Under the pieces are notes generated by a model. That model was given only the letters and a program-made list of their open reading frames with translations. It was not told the origin of the DNA and made no database searches. A stretch of 64,000 bases of DNA from positions 434,001 through 498,000 of the forward strand of contig NZ_LR134508.1 in assembly GCF_900638335.1 (NCBI RefSeq), in the 5' to 3' direction. Of the stretch, positions 51,838 to 61,623 are shown one piece after another. The first letter of the stretch is position 1, and every line of letters starts with the position of its first letter. This DNA is from Campylobacter lari. GTDB taxonomy: Bacteria > Campylobacterota > Campylobacteria > Campylobacterales > Campylobacteraceae. Both the position numbers and the translations under genes were made by a program.

Positions 51838-53192
51838 GTAGAATACTTTTTTTGCTTTGCTTTGGTGTAAATTTTTTGCTGGCAAGTCAAACTCATGAGT
51901 TAAATTTAGCTTTTAGTGTTTTAGGTGTAGGTGTTTTGACAATTTTTATATTAGGTTATTATTTTATTGCAGCGGAAGAAAAATATCATATAAATAAAAC
52001 AAAACCTGCTTTATTTATAGGAACTTTTTCTTTTATCATTATTGGCATATACATGGTAATGAACGATTTGGATACTCAAATACTTGAAGAGAGTGTTAAT
52101 CATCTTATTTTAGAAATTGCACAAATTGTCTTTTTCTTAATAGCTGCTATGACTTTTATAGAAGCCTTGATAGAAAGATCAGTTTTTGAAACTTTAAAAT
52201 ACAAACTTGTAAGCAAGGGTTATACCTATAGAAAGTTATTTTGGTTAACAGGCATTTTGGCTTTTTTTATCTCTCCAATAGCAGATAATCTTACAACTGC
52301 TTTGATTTTATCTACTGTGCTTTTAACCATAGATAAGCATAACAAAGAATTTTTAATTCCAGGTGCTATAAATATTGTCGTTGCGGCTAATGCTGGTGGA
52401 GCTTGGTCGCCTTTTGGGGATATTACCACTTTGATGGTTTGGACAGCAAAAAAAGCTACATTTTTTGAATTTTTTGCTCTTTTTCCAGCTTCTTTTATTG
52501 GTTGGCTGCTTACTGCTTATTTGCTATCGCGTTATGTACCTAATATTCAACCAAATTTTCACAAAGATAACCTAGAACAAGTAGAAATTAAACCAGGCGG
52601 TAAGGTTTTTATTGTGCTTGGTTTTTTAACTATAGCTTTGGCGGTATTTATTCATAGTATTTGTGATTTACCTGCAATGTGGGGTATGATTTTTGGTCTT
52701 TCATTGCTTAGCTTGTATATGTATTTTTTCAATAAAAAACAAGGTAAAAAAGATTTAAATATTTTTCATTATATGACACGTATAGAGATGGATACTTTAT
52801 TATTTTTCTTTGGTATTTTATCTGCTGTTGGTGCTTTACATTTTGTCGGCTGGCTTGCATATGCTTCCGATCTCTATGTAAAATTTGGAGCTACTAGTAT
52901 TAATATAGGCGTAGGATTTTTATCTGCTATTGTAGATAATGTTCCAGTTATGAGTGCGGTATTAAAAGCAAATCCAAGTATGGATGATACCCAATGGCTT
53001 TTAGTAACTCTTACGGCAGGAATAGGGGGGTCTTTGATAAGCTTTGGTTCAGCAGCTGGAGTAGGAGTAATGGGCAAAATGAAAGGAATTTATACTTTTA
53101 ATGCTCATTTAAAATATGCATGGACAATTTTGGTTGGTTATATAATATCTATTATAGTTTGGTATGTACAATTTCAATTGTTAAATTTATAA
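51834..53192 (+). CDS. nhaD: Na+/H+ antiporter, NhaD type
   Basis: A 452-residue polytopic protein of the ion transporter superfamily with about 12 helices. NhaD landmarks are FISPIADNLTTALILSTVLL, NIVVAANAGGAWSPFGDITT (residues ~185-205), FFGILSAVGALHFVG, and the second repeat FLSAIVDNVPVMSAVLKANP. It exports Na+ in exchange for H+ across the inner membrane. It overlaps the small lipoprotein gene by 4 bp. Confidence 0.9.
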   Translation: MSRILFLLCFGVNFLLASQTHELNLAFSVLGVGVLTIFILGYYFIAAEEKYHINKTKPALFIGTFSFIIIGIYMVMNDLDTQILEESVNHLILEIAQIVFFLIAAMTFIEALIERSVFETLKYKLVSKGYTYRKLFWLTGILAFFISPIADNLTTALILSTVLLTIDKHNKEFLIPGAINIVVAANAGGAWSPFGDITTLMVWTAKKATFFEFFALFPASFIGWLLTAYLLSRYVPNIQPNFHKDNLEQVEIKPGGKVFIVLGFLTIALAVFIHSICDLPAMWGMIFGLSLLSLYMYFFNKKQGKKDLNIFHYMTRIEMDTLLFFFGILSAVGALHFVGWLAYASDLYVKFGATSINIGVGFLSAIVDNVPVMSAVLKANPSMDDTQWLLVTLTAGIGGSLISFGSAAGVGVMGKMKGIYTFNAHLKYAWTILVGYIISIIVWYVQFQLLNL

Positions 53193-53201
53193 AGGAGTTA
53201 G

Positions 53202-54737
53202 ATGAAAAAAGCAGATATTTTAGTTTTGGACTTTGGTTCACAATATACACAACTCATTGCTAGAAGATTAAGAGAACAAGGTGTGTATGCGGAAATTTTA
53301 CCTTTTAATGTAAGTTTAGATGAGATTAAGGCTAAAGAACCCAAAGGTATTATTTTAAGTGGTGGACCAGCTAGTGTATATGCAAATGATGCTTATTTTT
53401 GCGATAAAGGTATTTTTGATTTAAATATACCAGTTTTAGGAATATGCTATGGTATGCAACTTATGGCGCATCATTTTGGAGCAAATGTTGCTCCAGCAGG
53501 TCATAAAGAATATGGTAAGGCGACTATAGATATTCAAAATGATAGCGATTTGTTTAAAAATTTACCTAAAAAGCAAACAGTATGGATGAGCCATTCTGAT
53601 AAAGTAGAGAATTTACCACAAGGTTTTGATGTTTTAGCAACTAGTGAAAATAGTCCATTTTGTGTGTTTGGAGATGAGAAGCGTAAATTTTTTGCTTTAC
53701 AATTCCATCCTGAAGTGCAACATAGTGAATTTGGAAAAAGTATCTTGAAAAATTTTGCTAAATATGCATGTAATTGTGATAGTGTATGGAATATGGGATC
53801 TTTTGCAAAAACTCAAGCACAGAAAATCAAAGAAGAAGTAGGAAATGATAAAGTTCTTTGTGCGGTAAGTGGCGGTGTTGATAGTAGCGTGGTGGCTGCA
53901 TTGTTAGCAAGTGCAATAAAAGATCAAGTTGTAGTAGTTTTTGTTGATAATGGTCTTTTAAGAAGTGGCGAGAAAGAACAAGTTGAGTATATGTTTAGAC
54001 ACACTTTGGGCATTGATCTAATTAGTATCGATGCTAGAGAAACTTTCTTAAGTCGTTTAGCAGGAGTGAGGGATCCTGAGCAGAAAAGAAAAATCATAGG
54101 GAATACTTTTATAGAGGTTTTTGAGGAAGAAGCTAAAAAACATAAAGATGTAAAATATCTAGCACAAGGGACTTTATATACTGATATTATTGAAAGCTCT
54201 GTTGTAGGAGCTAGTAAAACCATAAAATCTCATCATAATGTGGGTGGCTTACCTGAAAAGATGAATTTAAAACTTATCGAACCTTTAAAAGAAATTTTTA
54301 AAGATGAGGTAAGAGCTTTGGGAATGGAGCTTGGTTTAAGTAAAGATGTAGTTTATCGCCACCCTTTTCCAGGGCCAGGTCTTGCTATACGCATAATGGG
54401 CGAGGTAAATGAGTCTAGTTTAGAGCTTCTAAGAAAGGCAGATGTTATTTTGATTGAAGAATTAAAAAGTAGTGGTTGGTATGATAAGACTTGGCAAGCT
54501 TTTTGTGTGCTTTTAAACGTGCAAAGTGTTGGTGTAATGGGGGATAATAGAACTTATGATAACGCAGTTTGTGTGCGCGTGGTTAATGCAAGTGATGGTA
54601 TGACTGCAACTTTTTCTCATTTACCTTATGAATTATTAGAAAATATTTCACGCCGTATTATTAATGAAGTAGAAGGAATTAATCGCGTGGTATATGATAT
54701 TTCTAGCAAGCCACCAGCAACGATTGAATGGGAATGA
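53202..54737 (+). CDS. guaA: GMP synthase (glutamine-hydrolysing)
   Basis: 511 residues. The glutamine amidotransferase domain has [19 protein letters not shown] and the nucleophile Cys82 in LGICYGMQL, with His-Glu in FHPEVQHSE. The ATP pyrophosphatase domain has the P-loop [10 protein letters not shown]. The C-terminal dimer domain ends [11 protein letters not shown] as in other GuaA. It converts XMP to GMP. It starts 9 bp after nhaD, with AAAGGAG before the ATG. Confidence 0.97.
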   Translation: MKKADILVLDFGSQYTQLIARRLREQGVYAEILPFNVSLDEIKAKEPKGIILSGGPASVYANDAYFCDKGIFDLNIPVLGICYGMQLMAHHFGANVAPAGHKEYGKATIDIQNDSDLFKNLPKKQTVWMSHSDKVENLPQGFDVLATSENSPFCVFGDEKRKFFALQFHPEVQHSEFGKSILKNFAKYACNCDSVWNMGSFAKTQAQKIKEEVGNDKVLCAVSGGVDSSVVAALLASAIKDQVVVVFVDNGLLRSGEKEQVEYMFRHTLGIDLISIDARETFLSRLAGVRDPEQKRKIIGNTFIEVFEEEAKKHKDVKYLAQGTLYTDIIESSVVGASKTIKSHHNVGGLPEKMNLKLIEPLKEIFKDEVRALGMELGLSKDVVYRHPFPGPGLAIRIMGEVNESSLELLRKADVILIEELKSSGWYDKTWQAFCVLLNVQSVGVMGDNRTYDNAVCVRVVNASDGMTATFSHLPYELLENISRRIINEVEGINRVVYDISSKPPATIEWE

Positions 54738-55289
54738 TTATTTAGTGCAAAAATATACAAAAGCAGGGGGAAGATTTTGCCAAATGATAGGCGAGATTTC
54801 TACCTTGCTAAAGGTGGTAAAAAGTTTTTTCTTAAAAGCTTTTCCTTTTGGAGTTGGGAGTATATAAGCAAAAGTTGCAAAACAGCCATTTTTCTCTAAA
54901 GCATCATGAATAGATTTTAATAACAAATCTTGTTCTTTGGAATTTAATAAAGCCCAAGGAATTCCTGAGATAATCAAATCTACGCTATTGATTGCTCTTT
55001 TTTCTAGCATATTGGCTAAAAATTCTGCCGAGTTTATCTCTATATCTATATTTTTTATATTTTGTTTTAATTTTTTTGCCATGTGAGGGTTGATTTCAAC
55101 GGCAAAGAATCTTGCATTATGATTTTTTTGTTTGAGAATATATTTTGTAAAACTTCCCGTACCAGGACCTATTTCAATGATGTTTTTTGCGTGTTGAACA
55201 TGAGAAGTTATAAGCTTACTTAACTTTTTAGAGCTTGCGCAAAATGCTCCTGTTTGTTTTGGATTTTTAAAATATTGATATAAAAACAT
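54738..55289 (-). CDS. SAM-dependent methyltransferase (phospholipid N-methyltransferase / KsgA-like fold)
   Basis: 183 residues of class I methyltransferase fold. The N-terminus FKNPKQTGAFCASSKKLSKL resembles PmtA-type enzymes. The SAM site is IIEIGPGTGSFTKYIL (residues ~38-53), with motif II AVEINPHMAKKLKQNI, and SGIPWALLNSKEQ in place of the NPPY-type motif. Family members methylate phosphatidylethanolamine or rRNA. The motif and size favour PmtA-like, but substrate is not proven. It converges on guaA with stop codons adjacent. Confidence 0.75.
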   Translation of the reverse strand: MFLYQYFKNPKQTGAFCASSKKLSKLITSHVQHAKNIIEIGPGTGSFTKYILKQKNHNARFFAVEINPHMAKKLKQNIKNIDIEINSAEFLANMLEKRAINSVDLIISGIPWALLNSKEQDLLLKSIHDALEKNGCFATFAYILPTPKGKAFKKKLFTTFSKVEISPIIWQNLPPAFVYFCTK

Positions 55290-55401
55290 AAATAAAATAC
55301 CTAAAGATGTTTATTTTGTGAAATTTTAAAATATAATTGTAAATTTATAAAAACAAAGTTAAAATAAGAGTTGAATTTTTCTTTAGATCAAGGATTTGGA
55401 T

Positions 55402-56841
55402 ATGCACGGAAAAATAATGGTTTATGTGGATGCTACTGGAAGAGGAACAGTAATTAATCTAGCAAAAACATTTTTTGAATTTAACAAACACGCATGGCAC
55501 GATAAAAGAAGCATGCCAACAGTTGGTATGTTTGTTGAATTTAGATCCGATGGAAAGCATATTACCGATTTAAGACCTTCTAAATTTCAAGAATTTGGAG
55601 AAAATGATTTTATCAAAGAAAGAGATTTCTGGAAAACAGATAGTGATGATGAGTTAGAAGATTTAAGACTGACAAGACGTGATGCTTATGTTCAAGAGCT
55701 TTATAGGGAAACTGATTATGACAATCTTGATAAAATCACACTAAATTTAACTATTCCGCAAGCTATACAAAGATATTTTTATAATGAAACATTATCAATT
55801 AATGCAGTAAAAGATATCAACACAGATGAGGTGCCATATATTATAGATTTTTTTGCTATGAAGCGTTTTTTACATAAGGCTTTGGATACATTATTGTTTT
55901 CAGATAATACAATCAACCAAGCTGATTTTTCTGCAATGAAAAATATTATAGTGCACCTTGAAATGGCTTATAAGGATATGAAAGATAAACAAAAACATAT
56001 CAATATGGAGCGTTTATATGATGAAGTGTTTTTATCTCATCAATGTCATTATCAAGCGCTTTTGGCTTCGATTGATAATAGAAAAAATAGAAAATTAGCG
56101 CTAGATCGTCAAATGAGTACTTTGATTACAGATATAAAATCAAAACAAGCAAGATTGGAGTCTGAGAATGGTAAAAAACGCCAAGAATTTGAAGAGTTAA
56201 TACAAAGCAAAAAACAAAAATTAATGGAAATTAAAAACGAAGCTGACTATTTTACAAGAAGTGTAGAAAAATTAGAAGCAATGAAAAAGTCTTTTTATGA
56301 AAAAAATCTTACTATTTTTAGCAATAGTTTTAATATGGCAAGAGAAAAGCTTTTTGAGAAAATCAAGCAAGGCCTGAATATTTGTGCTACAAAATTAGAT
56401 ATAGAAATTTGGAAGAAATCCTTAAAATCGACAAGTATAAAAAATTCTTATTTTAAAACAGCAAGTGAAATTTCTTTTTGTACACTTTCTTTTGCTGAGC
56501 TTTACTTAAACAGACTAAATAAACATGCATTAAATCCAAATGATCAATTGTTATTTTCTTATGTTAAGAAGGTTCGAAAAGAATGTGAAAAGAGTTTTTT
56601 AGTGGTTACTTCTAATCCTGATTTTTATGTTAATATGAAGATTCAAATTTTTGCAATGAATCCTTATTATGTAGTCAAGCATGCACCTAAAAAAGTAAAT
56701 TATCAAGGGTTGATGAAAAACACCGAATTTGATATAGTTTATGTAGATGAAAAGACTATATGGGCACCTGTTGCTGATGTTATTTTAGAGGGGAAATATT
56801 TCTTAAAAAAAGATTCTAAAACCAAATTTAAAATTTTATAA
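55402..56841 (+). CDS. Hypothetical protein with coiled coil, upstream of 6S RNA and purD
   Basis: 479 residues from the ATG at 55402, which is 7 nt after AAGGA; an in-frame TTG 6 bp earlier is worse placed. The N-terminus (MHGKIMVYVDATGRGTVIN and MPTVGMFVEFRSDGKHITDL) looks like a small beta-barrel, cold-shock/OB-like. The middle (~235-310) is a Lys/Glu coiled coil (KKRQEFEELIQSKKQKLMEI). No signal or membrane segments are seen. Conserved by position in C. jejuni (Cj1249). RNA binding is a guess from the N-terminal pattern. Confidence 0.75.
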   Translation: MHGKIMVYVDATGRGTVINLAKTFFEFNKHAWHDKRSMPTVGMFVEFRSDGKHITDLRPSKFQEFGENDFIKERDFWKTDSDDELEDLRLTRRDAYVQELYRETDYDNLDKITLNLTIPQAIQRYFYNETLSINAVKDINTDEVPYIIDFFAMKRFLHKALDTLLFSDNTINQADFSAMKNIIVHLEMAYKDMKDKQKHINMERLYDEVFLSHQCHYQALLASIDNRKNRKLALDRQMSTLITDIKSKQARLESENGKKRQEFEELIQSKKQKLMEIKNEADYFTRSVEKLEAMKKSFYEKNLTIFSNSFNMAREKLFEKIKQGLNICATKLDIEIWKKSLKSTSIKNSYFKTASEISFCTLSFAELYLNRLNKHALNPNDQLLFSYVKKVRKECEKSFLVVTSNPDFYVNMKIQIFAMNPYYVVKHAPKKVNYQGLMKNTEFDIVYVDEKTIWAPVADVILEGKYFLKKDSKTKFKIL

Positions 56842-56877
56842 AAATCCTTTTAAACCCTATTTTTAAGTTTTCTTAGT

Positions 56878-56883
56878 TATAAT
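56878..56883 (+). promoter_or_regulatory. -10 box of the 6S RNA candidate
   Basis: TATAAT preceded by TTTTTAAGTTTTCTTAGT, placed so that transcription would begin at about 56890, exactly at the base of the RNA's closing stem. Confidence 0.65.
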
Positions 56884-56889
56884 TATATC

Positions 56890-57079
56890 GCCTAAATGGT
56901 TCGATATGGTATTAAAGAGGATCCAACACATTAATTATAAGCTGTGATGTGTGATTTACCGTGTTCTGTGACTTCGCTTGAGCTTTTAAAAGAGCGAGAA
57001 GCTGCAGCCTTTAAAAATCACCTAATGGCATACTTTGACTTTTTGAGGGTCAGACATTTATACTCCGGCCATTTGGGTT
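56890..57079 (+). ncRNA. ssrS: 6S RNA candidate
   Basis: About 190 nt of non-coding sequence that folds end to end. Closing stem is CCTAAATGG (56891-56899) with CCATTTGGG (57069-57077). An internal helix is GTGATTT with AAATCAC, and the apical hairpin has GAGCTTTT / AAAAGAGC with CTTC / GAAG below it. Unpaired stretches lie between the helices. A rod closed at both ends with a central bubble is the 6S RNA shape, which mimics an open promoter and binds sigma-70 RNA polymerase. From memory, epsilonproteobacterial 6S genes lie beside purD, as here. A purD leader riboswitch is the alternative but no known aptamer motif fits. Confidence 0.72.
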
Positions 57080-57101
57080 TTGCAATACTTTAAGGAAAAT
57101 A

Positions 57102-58352
57102 ATGAAAATTTTAATATTAGGAAGCGGTGCAAGGGAATATTCCATCGCTTTGGCTCTTCAAAAAACAAATAATAATTTAGAATTTTATTTTGCTCCAGGA
57201 AATGGTGCTACCGCTAAAATGGGAATAAATCTTAATATGAAAGATCCTAAGGTCATTACAGCTTATGCAAAGGCATCTGAAATTGATCTTTGTATAGTCG
57301 GGAGTGAAAATTTTTTAGCAGAGGGTATAGTAGATCTTTTTAAAGAAAACAATATTGCTATTTTTGGTCCTACTAAAGCTGCTGCCATGCTTGAAGCTTC
57401 AAAATCTTTTATGAAGAGTTTTTTAAAAAAATACAAAATCAGAACAGCTAAATTTTTAAATACAACAGATTATGAAAAAGCTAAGAAATTTATCACATCT
57501 TTAACACCTCCTATCGTTGTAAAAGCAGATGGTTTATGTGCAGGTAAAGGGGTGATTATCGCACAAAGTCATGAAGAAGCTTTAGAGGCTACTAAAAATA
57601 TGCTAAGTGGAGAAAGCTTTGGCGATGCTGGAAAAATTGTTGTGATTGAAGAATATCTTGATGGTTTTGAATTAAGTGTATTTGCGGTTTGTGATGGAAA
57701 TGATTTTATATTATTGCCTGCTGCACAAGATCATAAAAGATTGCTAGATAATGATAAAGGACCTAATACTGGGGGTATGGGGGCTTATGCTCCAAGTACT
57801 TTAGCAAATGAGAGTTTGTTGGAGCAGGTGAAAAAAGATATAGTGACACCAACTCTTAAAGGTATGAAAGAAGAAGGCGCTGAATTTGTTGGAGTGTTGT
57901 TTATAGGTTTGATGGTTGTAAATAATAAACCTTATGTTTTAGAATACAATGTGCGTTTTGGTGATCCTGAATGTGAAGTCTTGATGCCTTTGATAGAAAA
58001 CCCCTTAGACTTATTTTTAGCATGCGTGAATAAAAATCTTGCTAATACTCATATAAAAATTAGAAATGAATTTGCTGTGGGTGTGGTTTGTGCAAGTAAA
58101 AATTATCCTTATAAGGATTCGCCAAAAGCATTGATTGATATAGATGATATTCCGCAAAATTCTCATATATCTTATGCTGGTGTAAGTTTGGAAGATGATA
58201 AACTATATGCTAGCGGTGGTCGCGTATTGGTTTGTGTGGGAACTGGAAAAAGCATTAAGGAAGCTCAAAAAAATGCTTATTTACTTTGCGAAAATGTCCA
58301 TTTTAAGGGAAAACAATTCAGAAAAGATATTGCTTTTCAGGTTCTTAAATGA
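57102..58352 (+). CDS. purD: Phosphoribosylamine-glycine ligase
   Basis: A 416-residue ATP-grasp enzyme. The start is [19 protein letters not shown], followed by [18 protein letters not shown], the ATP loop [37 protein letters not shown] and [18 protein letters not shown]. It makes glycinamide ribonucleotide in purine synthesis. The ATG follows AAGGAAAA, only 22 nt after the 6S candidate, so read-through of that RNA probably supplies its message. Overlaps the RDD gene by ATGA. Confidence 0.96.
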   Translation: MKILILGSGAREYSIALALQKTNNNLEFYFAPGNGATAKMGINLNMKDPKVITAYAKASEIDLCIVGSENFLAEGIVDLFKENNIAIFGPTKAAAMLEASKSFMKSFLKKYKIRTAKFLNTTDYEKAKKFITSLTPPIVVKADGLCAGKGVIIAQSHEEALEATKNMLSGESFGDAGKIVVIEEYLDGFELSVFAVCDGNDFILLPAAQDHKRLLDNDKGPNTGGMGAYAPSTLANESLLEQVKKDIVTPTLKGMKEEGAEFVGVLFIGLMVVNNKPYVLEYNVRFGDPECEVLMPLIENPLDLFLACVNKNLANTHIKIRNEFAVGVVCASKNYPYKDSPKALIDIDDIPQNSHISYAGVSLEDDKLYASGGRVLVCVGTGKSIKEAQKNAYLLCENVHFKGKQFRKDIAFQVLK

Positions 58353-58807
58353 GTGCTAATCAAGAATTATTCGATAAGCTAGAAAAAGAAGAATTAAAAA
58401 TAGCAAGTTTTAAAAAAAGATTTTTGGCTTATATTGTTGATAGTTTTGTAATTTTAGCTATTGTAAGTATTATTTTACTTGATAAAATTAATTCCATGCA
58501 AACTTATGATGAAATTCACAATCTTTTAATGCGTTTTGCTGGCGGAATTTTGATTTTGCAGTTTGCATATCATGGTTTATTTACTTATTTGTATGGTGCA
58601 ACTTTAGGAAAAATGCTTTTAAAGATTATGGTAATTGATCAAGAAATACTAGATAAACCAAATTTTACCCAAAGCGCTTTAAGAGCAGGTGTAAGGCAAA
58701 TTAGTGATATGTTGTATGGTTTAGGATTTGCTTGGGCGCTGAGTAATGTTGTTTTGAAAACTTGGCATGATTATGCAGCAAAAACAGTGGTGATAGATCT
58801 TGCGTAA
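58349..58807 (+). CDS. RDD-family membrane protein
   Basis: 152 residues with two to three membrane helices. The RDD signature Arg and Asp residues are in [19 protein letters not shown] (~22-40), and the second conserved helix is [17 protein letters not shown]. The family has ion-transport and unknown roles. It overlaps purD and lptD, so it is part of the purD-RDD-lptD unit. Confidence 0.85.
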   Translation: MSANQELFDKLEKEELKIASFKKRFLAYIVDSFVILAIVSIILLDKINSMQTYDEIHNLLMRFAGGILILQFAYHGLFTYLYGATLGKMLLKIMVIDQEILDKPNFTQSALRAGVRQISDMLYGLGFAWALSNVVLKTWHDYAAKTVVIDLA

Positions 58808-60833
58808 AATATTACTTTCTTTAGCTTGTGTAGGAAGCTTGTATGCTTCTAAGGTGGATATTTATGCTTTAGATGTTGCAAAAACAAATGATATTATAGA
58901 AGCAAAAAATAATGTGGTTGTGGTTTCTGATTTATATTTAATTACTGCAAGTGAGGCTAAATTTAATGAAACAACAAAAGATTTAGAATTGTTTGGTGAT
59001 GTGAATATTTTACGAGGGCAAAAAGAAAGAACTAATTCCACTTATACTAAAATTAATCTCAAAGATAATACAACGACCTTTAAAAATTTATTTTTTTCAA
59101 ATAATGATTTAGAGGTTTGGCTACAATGTCATCAAGCTGATTTAAACGATAAATTTGTTGTAACTAAAAAGTCAGTTGTTTCTAGTTGTAATGTAGAAAA
59201 TCCTGATTGGGAGATTCGTTTTGATGAAGGAAAATTAAATAAAGAAAGTAATTTTTTGCATCTTTATAATGCAAAATTATATGTTAAAAATACCCCTGTG
59301 ATGTATTTGCCTTATTTTGGTTTTAGCGTGGATACTAAAAGAAAAAGTGGTTTATTAATTCCTCAAGTAGTTTTAAAACAAAGCGAAGGGTTGTATTATA
59401 ACCAACCAATCTATTATGTTATTGATGATAATGCGGATATTCAATTTGAACCTCAAATTAGAACAAAAAGAGGATATGGATTATACTCAACTTTAAGATT
59501 TATAGATAGTCCTTATTCTCAGGGTGAAATTAGTGGTGGTATTTTTGGTGAAAAGTCAAGTTACAAAAGAGAAGAAAATTTAAAAAATAAAGAACATTAT
59601 GGTTTAGAAATTAAATATTCAAGCGAAGCTTTATTTAAAAGTCTTTTAAGTGATGAATTTCAAGAAGGTTTGTGGATTGATGCTACTTATTTAAACGATG
59701 TAGATTATATGAATTTGAGCTCTAGTGCAAAAACTGAAGCTTCTTTGGTTACTTCGAGAATAAATTATTTTTTGTCAGATGATGATAATTACTATGGTGC
59801 TTATGCAAAATATTATATAGATACTTCTAAAATTAGCAATAAAGATACCATGCAGGAATATCCATCTTTTCAATATCATAGATATTTAAATGGATTTTTT
59901 GATAATTACATACAATACAGCTTGGATGCTTCTTTTCATAGATATTACAGACATACTGGTATTTATGCTAAAACTTTAGATTTTGATTTGCCTTTAATCT
60001 ATCATACAAGTTTTTTGGATGATTTTTTAAATTTTACTTTTACTGAAAGAATATATGCAAATTTTGTAGATTATTCTAATACAGATAATAAAAACCAAGA
60101 ACATTTGTTTCAAAATTCTCATAACTTTTCTTTATATACAGATCTTTCTAAGCCGTATGAAAATTTTTATCATACTTTATATTTAGGGGTCAATTATTTT
60201 ATACCCGGAGCCAAATCAGGTAAAATTACTGAAGATTTTATAGATTTAAAAAATGATCCTGAACAGTTTAATTTTTCATTGCATCAGTATTTTTATAATA
60301 CATTAGGCAAAAAAAAATTATATCATAGTTTAAAGGCTAAATACTTTACTAAAGAAAGCAGTTTTGGTGGTTTTGACAATATTGTGGAGTATTTTTATAA
60401 TGATTATATAAGCTTAAGAAATGAAGTAGAATATTCAGGAGTGGATAATAGATTTGACAAAGTATTTAGTGAAGCTTTGTTTGATTATGGTGAGTGGAAG
60501 ATTAGTTTAAATCATGCTTATAGAATTTATGAAAATGAAAAATATAATTTTTTAGGAACTAAGGCCCAGTATGATATAAATACTAATTATCAAATATTTG
60601 GTGGTTTGTGGTTTGATTTAAATAAAGATCCTGAAAAATGGGAAGTAGGTTACACTTATCAAAGAAAATGTTGGAATTATTCTTTGATGTATCGTAAAGA
60701 TATTTCACCTAAACTTACTAGCGGTGGTATTAGTGCTAAAGATCAAAGCGGTGTATATTTTATGTTTAATTTTTATCCATTAGGTGGAGTTTCTTATGAT
60801 TTTTCTCTAGAAGAAAATGAAAGGTCTATATGA
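58800..60833 (+). CDS. lptD: LPS-assembly outer-membrane protein LptD
   Basis: 677 residues with a TTG start overlapping the RDD gene by 8 bp. The signal peptide is [17 protein letters not shown]. The N-terminal OstA/jellyroll domain is residues ~20-130 (NDIIEAKNNVVVVSDLYLIT). The barrel domain begins with LPYFGFSVDTKRKSGLLIPQ, and the remainder is a beta-barrel of alternating aromatic strands. LptD places lipooligosaccharide in the outer leaflet. Few Cys remain (such as SSCNVENPDW), so disulfide patterns differ from E. coli. Shorter than E. coli LptD (784), normal for the genus. Confidence 0.9.
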   Translation: MRKILLSLACVGSLYASKVDIYALDVAKTNDIIEAKNNVVVVSDLYLITASEAKFNETTKDLELFGDVNILRGQKERTNSTYTKINLKDNTTTFKNLFFSNNDLEVWLQCHQADLNDKFVVTKKSVVSSCNVENPDWEIRFDEGKLNKESNFLHLYNAKLYVKNTPVMYLPYFGFSVDTKRKSGLLIPQVVLKQSEGLYYNQPIYYVIDDNADIQFEPQIRTKRGYGLYSTLRFIDSPYSQGEISGGIFGEKSSYKREENLKNKEHYGLEIKYSSEALFKSLLSDEFQEGLWIDATYLNDVDYMNLSSSAKTEASLVTSRINYFLSDDDNYYGAYAKYYIDTSKISNKDTMQEYPSFQYHRYLNGFFDNYIQYSLDASFHRYYRHTGIYAKTLDFDLPLIYHTSFLDDFLNFTFTERIYANFVDYSNTDNKNQEHLFQNSHNFSLYTDLSKPYENFYHTLYLGVNYFIPGAKSGKITEDFIDLKNDPEQFNFSLHQYFYNTLGKKKLYHSLKAKYFTKESSFGGFDNIVEYFYNDYISLRNEVEYSGVDNRFDKVFSEALFDYGEWKISLNHAYRIYENEKYNFLGTKAQYDINTNYQIFGGLWFDLNKDPEKWEVGYTYQRKCWNYSLMYRKDISPKLTSGGISAKDQSGVYFMFNFYPLGGVSYDFSLEENERSI

Positions 60834-61489
60834 TGCTTTTTGAAGATGAAAAAGATGCACTTGAGAAATTATACGATATATTGCCATTAAATAGATTAAA
60901 AGATTATATCATTATTACACCTTCTTTAAAATCTATAGTTTTTGTTGATGCATTAGCGCAAAAATTAGAAATTCCATATGATTTTTTATTTACAGAACAA
61001 ATCAAAGCTCCTAATAACGATGAATGTCAAATAGCTATGATTAGTGAAACAAAAGAGCTTGTTTATAATGAGGCTTTAGTTAAAGCTTTTGATATAAGCC
61101 TAGATTATATTTATGGTGAAGCAAATAGAACTTATGAAGAAAAAATTTTAAAAAATGTGTATCGTTACAGAAAAGGAAATCTTTTAAAAGACTTAAAAGG
61201 AAAAAATATTTTAATGCTACATGAGGGCTGTGAAAGTGGGATTACTGCTTCTTCATGTATAAAAAGCTTGCTAAAAGAAGAAGTAAATAGTATTATTTAT
61301 GCCACTGCTTTAATGCCAAGTGATGTGTATGATTATATTAGTGCTTTTGTAGATGAGGTTTATTGTGTGCAAAAGATTGATCATTTTATAGATATCGAGT
61401 TTTATTTTAAAAATAAGACTATTTTGCAAGCTCATGAAATTTTAGATATTTTAGAAGAAAGTAAATACTATCTTCCTTTAAAAAAGTAA
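60830..61489 (+). CDS. Phosphoribosyltransferase-like protein
   Basis: 219 residues, cytoplasmic. The core resembles a type I phosphoribosyltransferase fold (KNILMLHEGCESGITASSCI in place of the PRPP loop, then SIIYATALMPSDVYDYIS). The PRPP loop lacks the usual two adjacent acidic residues and reads HEGCESGITA, so activity is uncertain. It overlaps lptD by ATGA and precedes pnp, as in C. jejuni. Two possible adjacent ATG starts. Confidence 0.75.
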   Translation: MMLFEDEKDALEKLYDILPLNRLKDYIIITPSLKSIVFVDALAQKLEIPYDFLFTEQIKAPNNDECQIAMISETKELVYNEALVKAFDISLDYIYGEANRTYEEKILKNVYRYRKGNLLKDLKGKNILMLHEGCESGITASSCIKSLLKEEVNSIIYATALMPSDVYDYISAFVDEVYCVQKIDHFIDIEFYFKNKTILQAHEILDILEESKYYLPLKK

Positions 61490-61528
61490 ATTTATATCTA
61501 AACAATTTATTGTTTAGATATAAATTTA
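61487..61528. terminator. 19-bp perfect hairpin after the phosphoribosyltransferase-like gene
   Basis: Arms 61487-61505 and 61510-61528 are perfectly complementary with a 4-nt TTTA loop. The stop codon of the upstream gene is in the first arm. The stem is AT-rich and is followed by ATAGGC rather than a T run. Probably ends or protects the lptD-side transcript. Confidence 0.6.
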
Positions 61529-61599
61529 TAGGCAAAATAAAAACAGGCTTTTTAAGTTTTAATTTTTAAAATTTAAAAAGCTTATTTGGTTTTGCCTAT
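61528..61599 (+). promoter_or_regulatory. Long stem-loop in the pnp leader, probable autoregulatory/RNase III site
   Basis: A 72-nt interrupted hairpin. The outer stem is ATAGGCAAAA (61528-61537) with TTTTGCCTAT (61590-61599). The inner stem is GCTTTTTAA (61547-61555) with TTAAAAAGC (61573-61581). It ends 24 nt before the pnp ATG. In E. coli a leader hairpin of pnp is cut by RNase III and lets PNPase control its own message. The same mechanism is inferred here from position and structure. Confidence 0.6.
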
Positions 61600-61623
61600 G
61601 ATGAAAATATTAAAGGAAAAATC

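Noticed and set aside
55396-55401. TTG start two codons upstream in the coiled-coil hypothetical gene
   Set aside because: It is only 1-2 nt from AGGA; the ATG at 55402 has correct 7-nt spacing.
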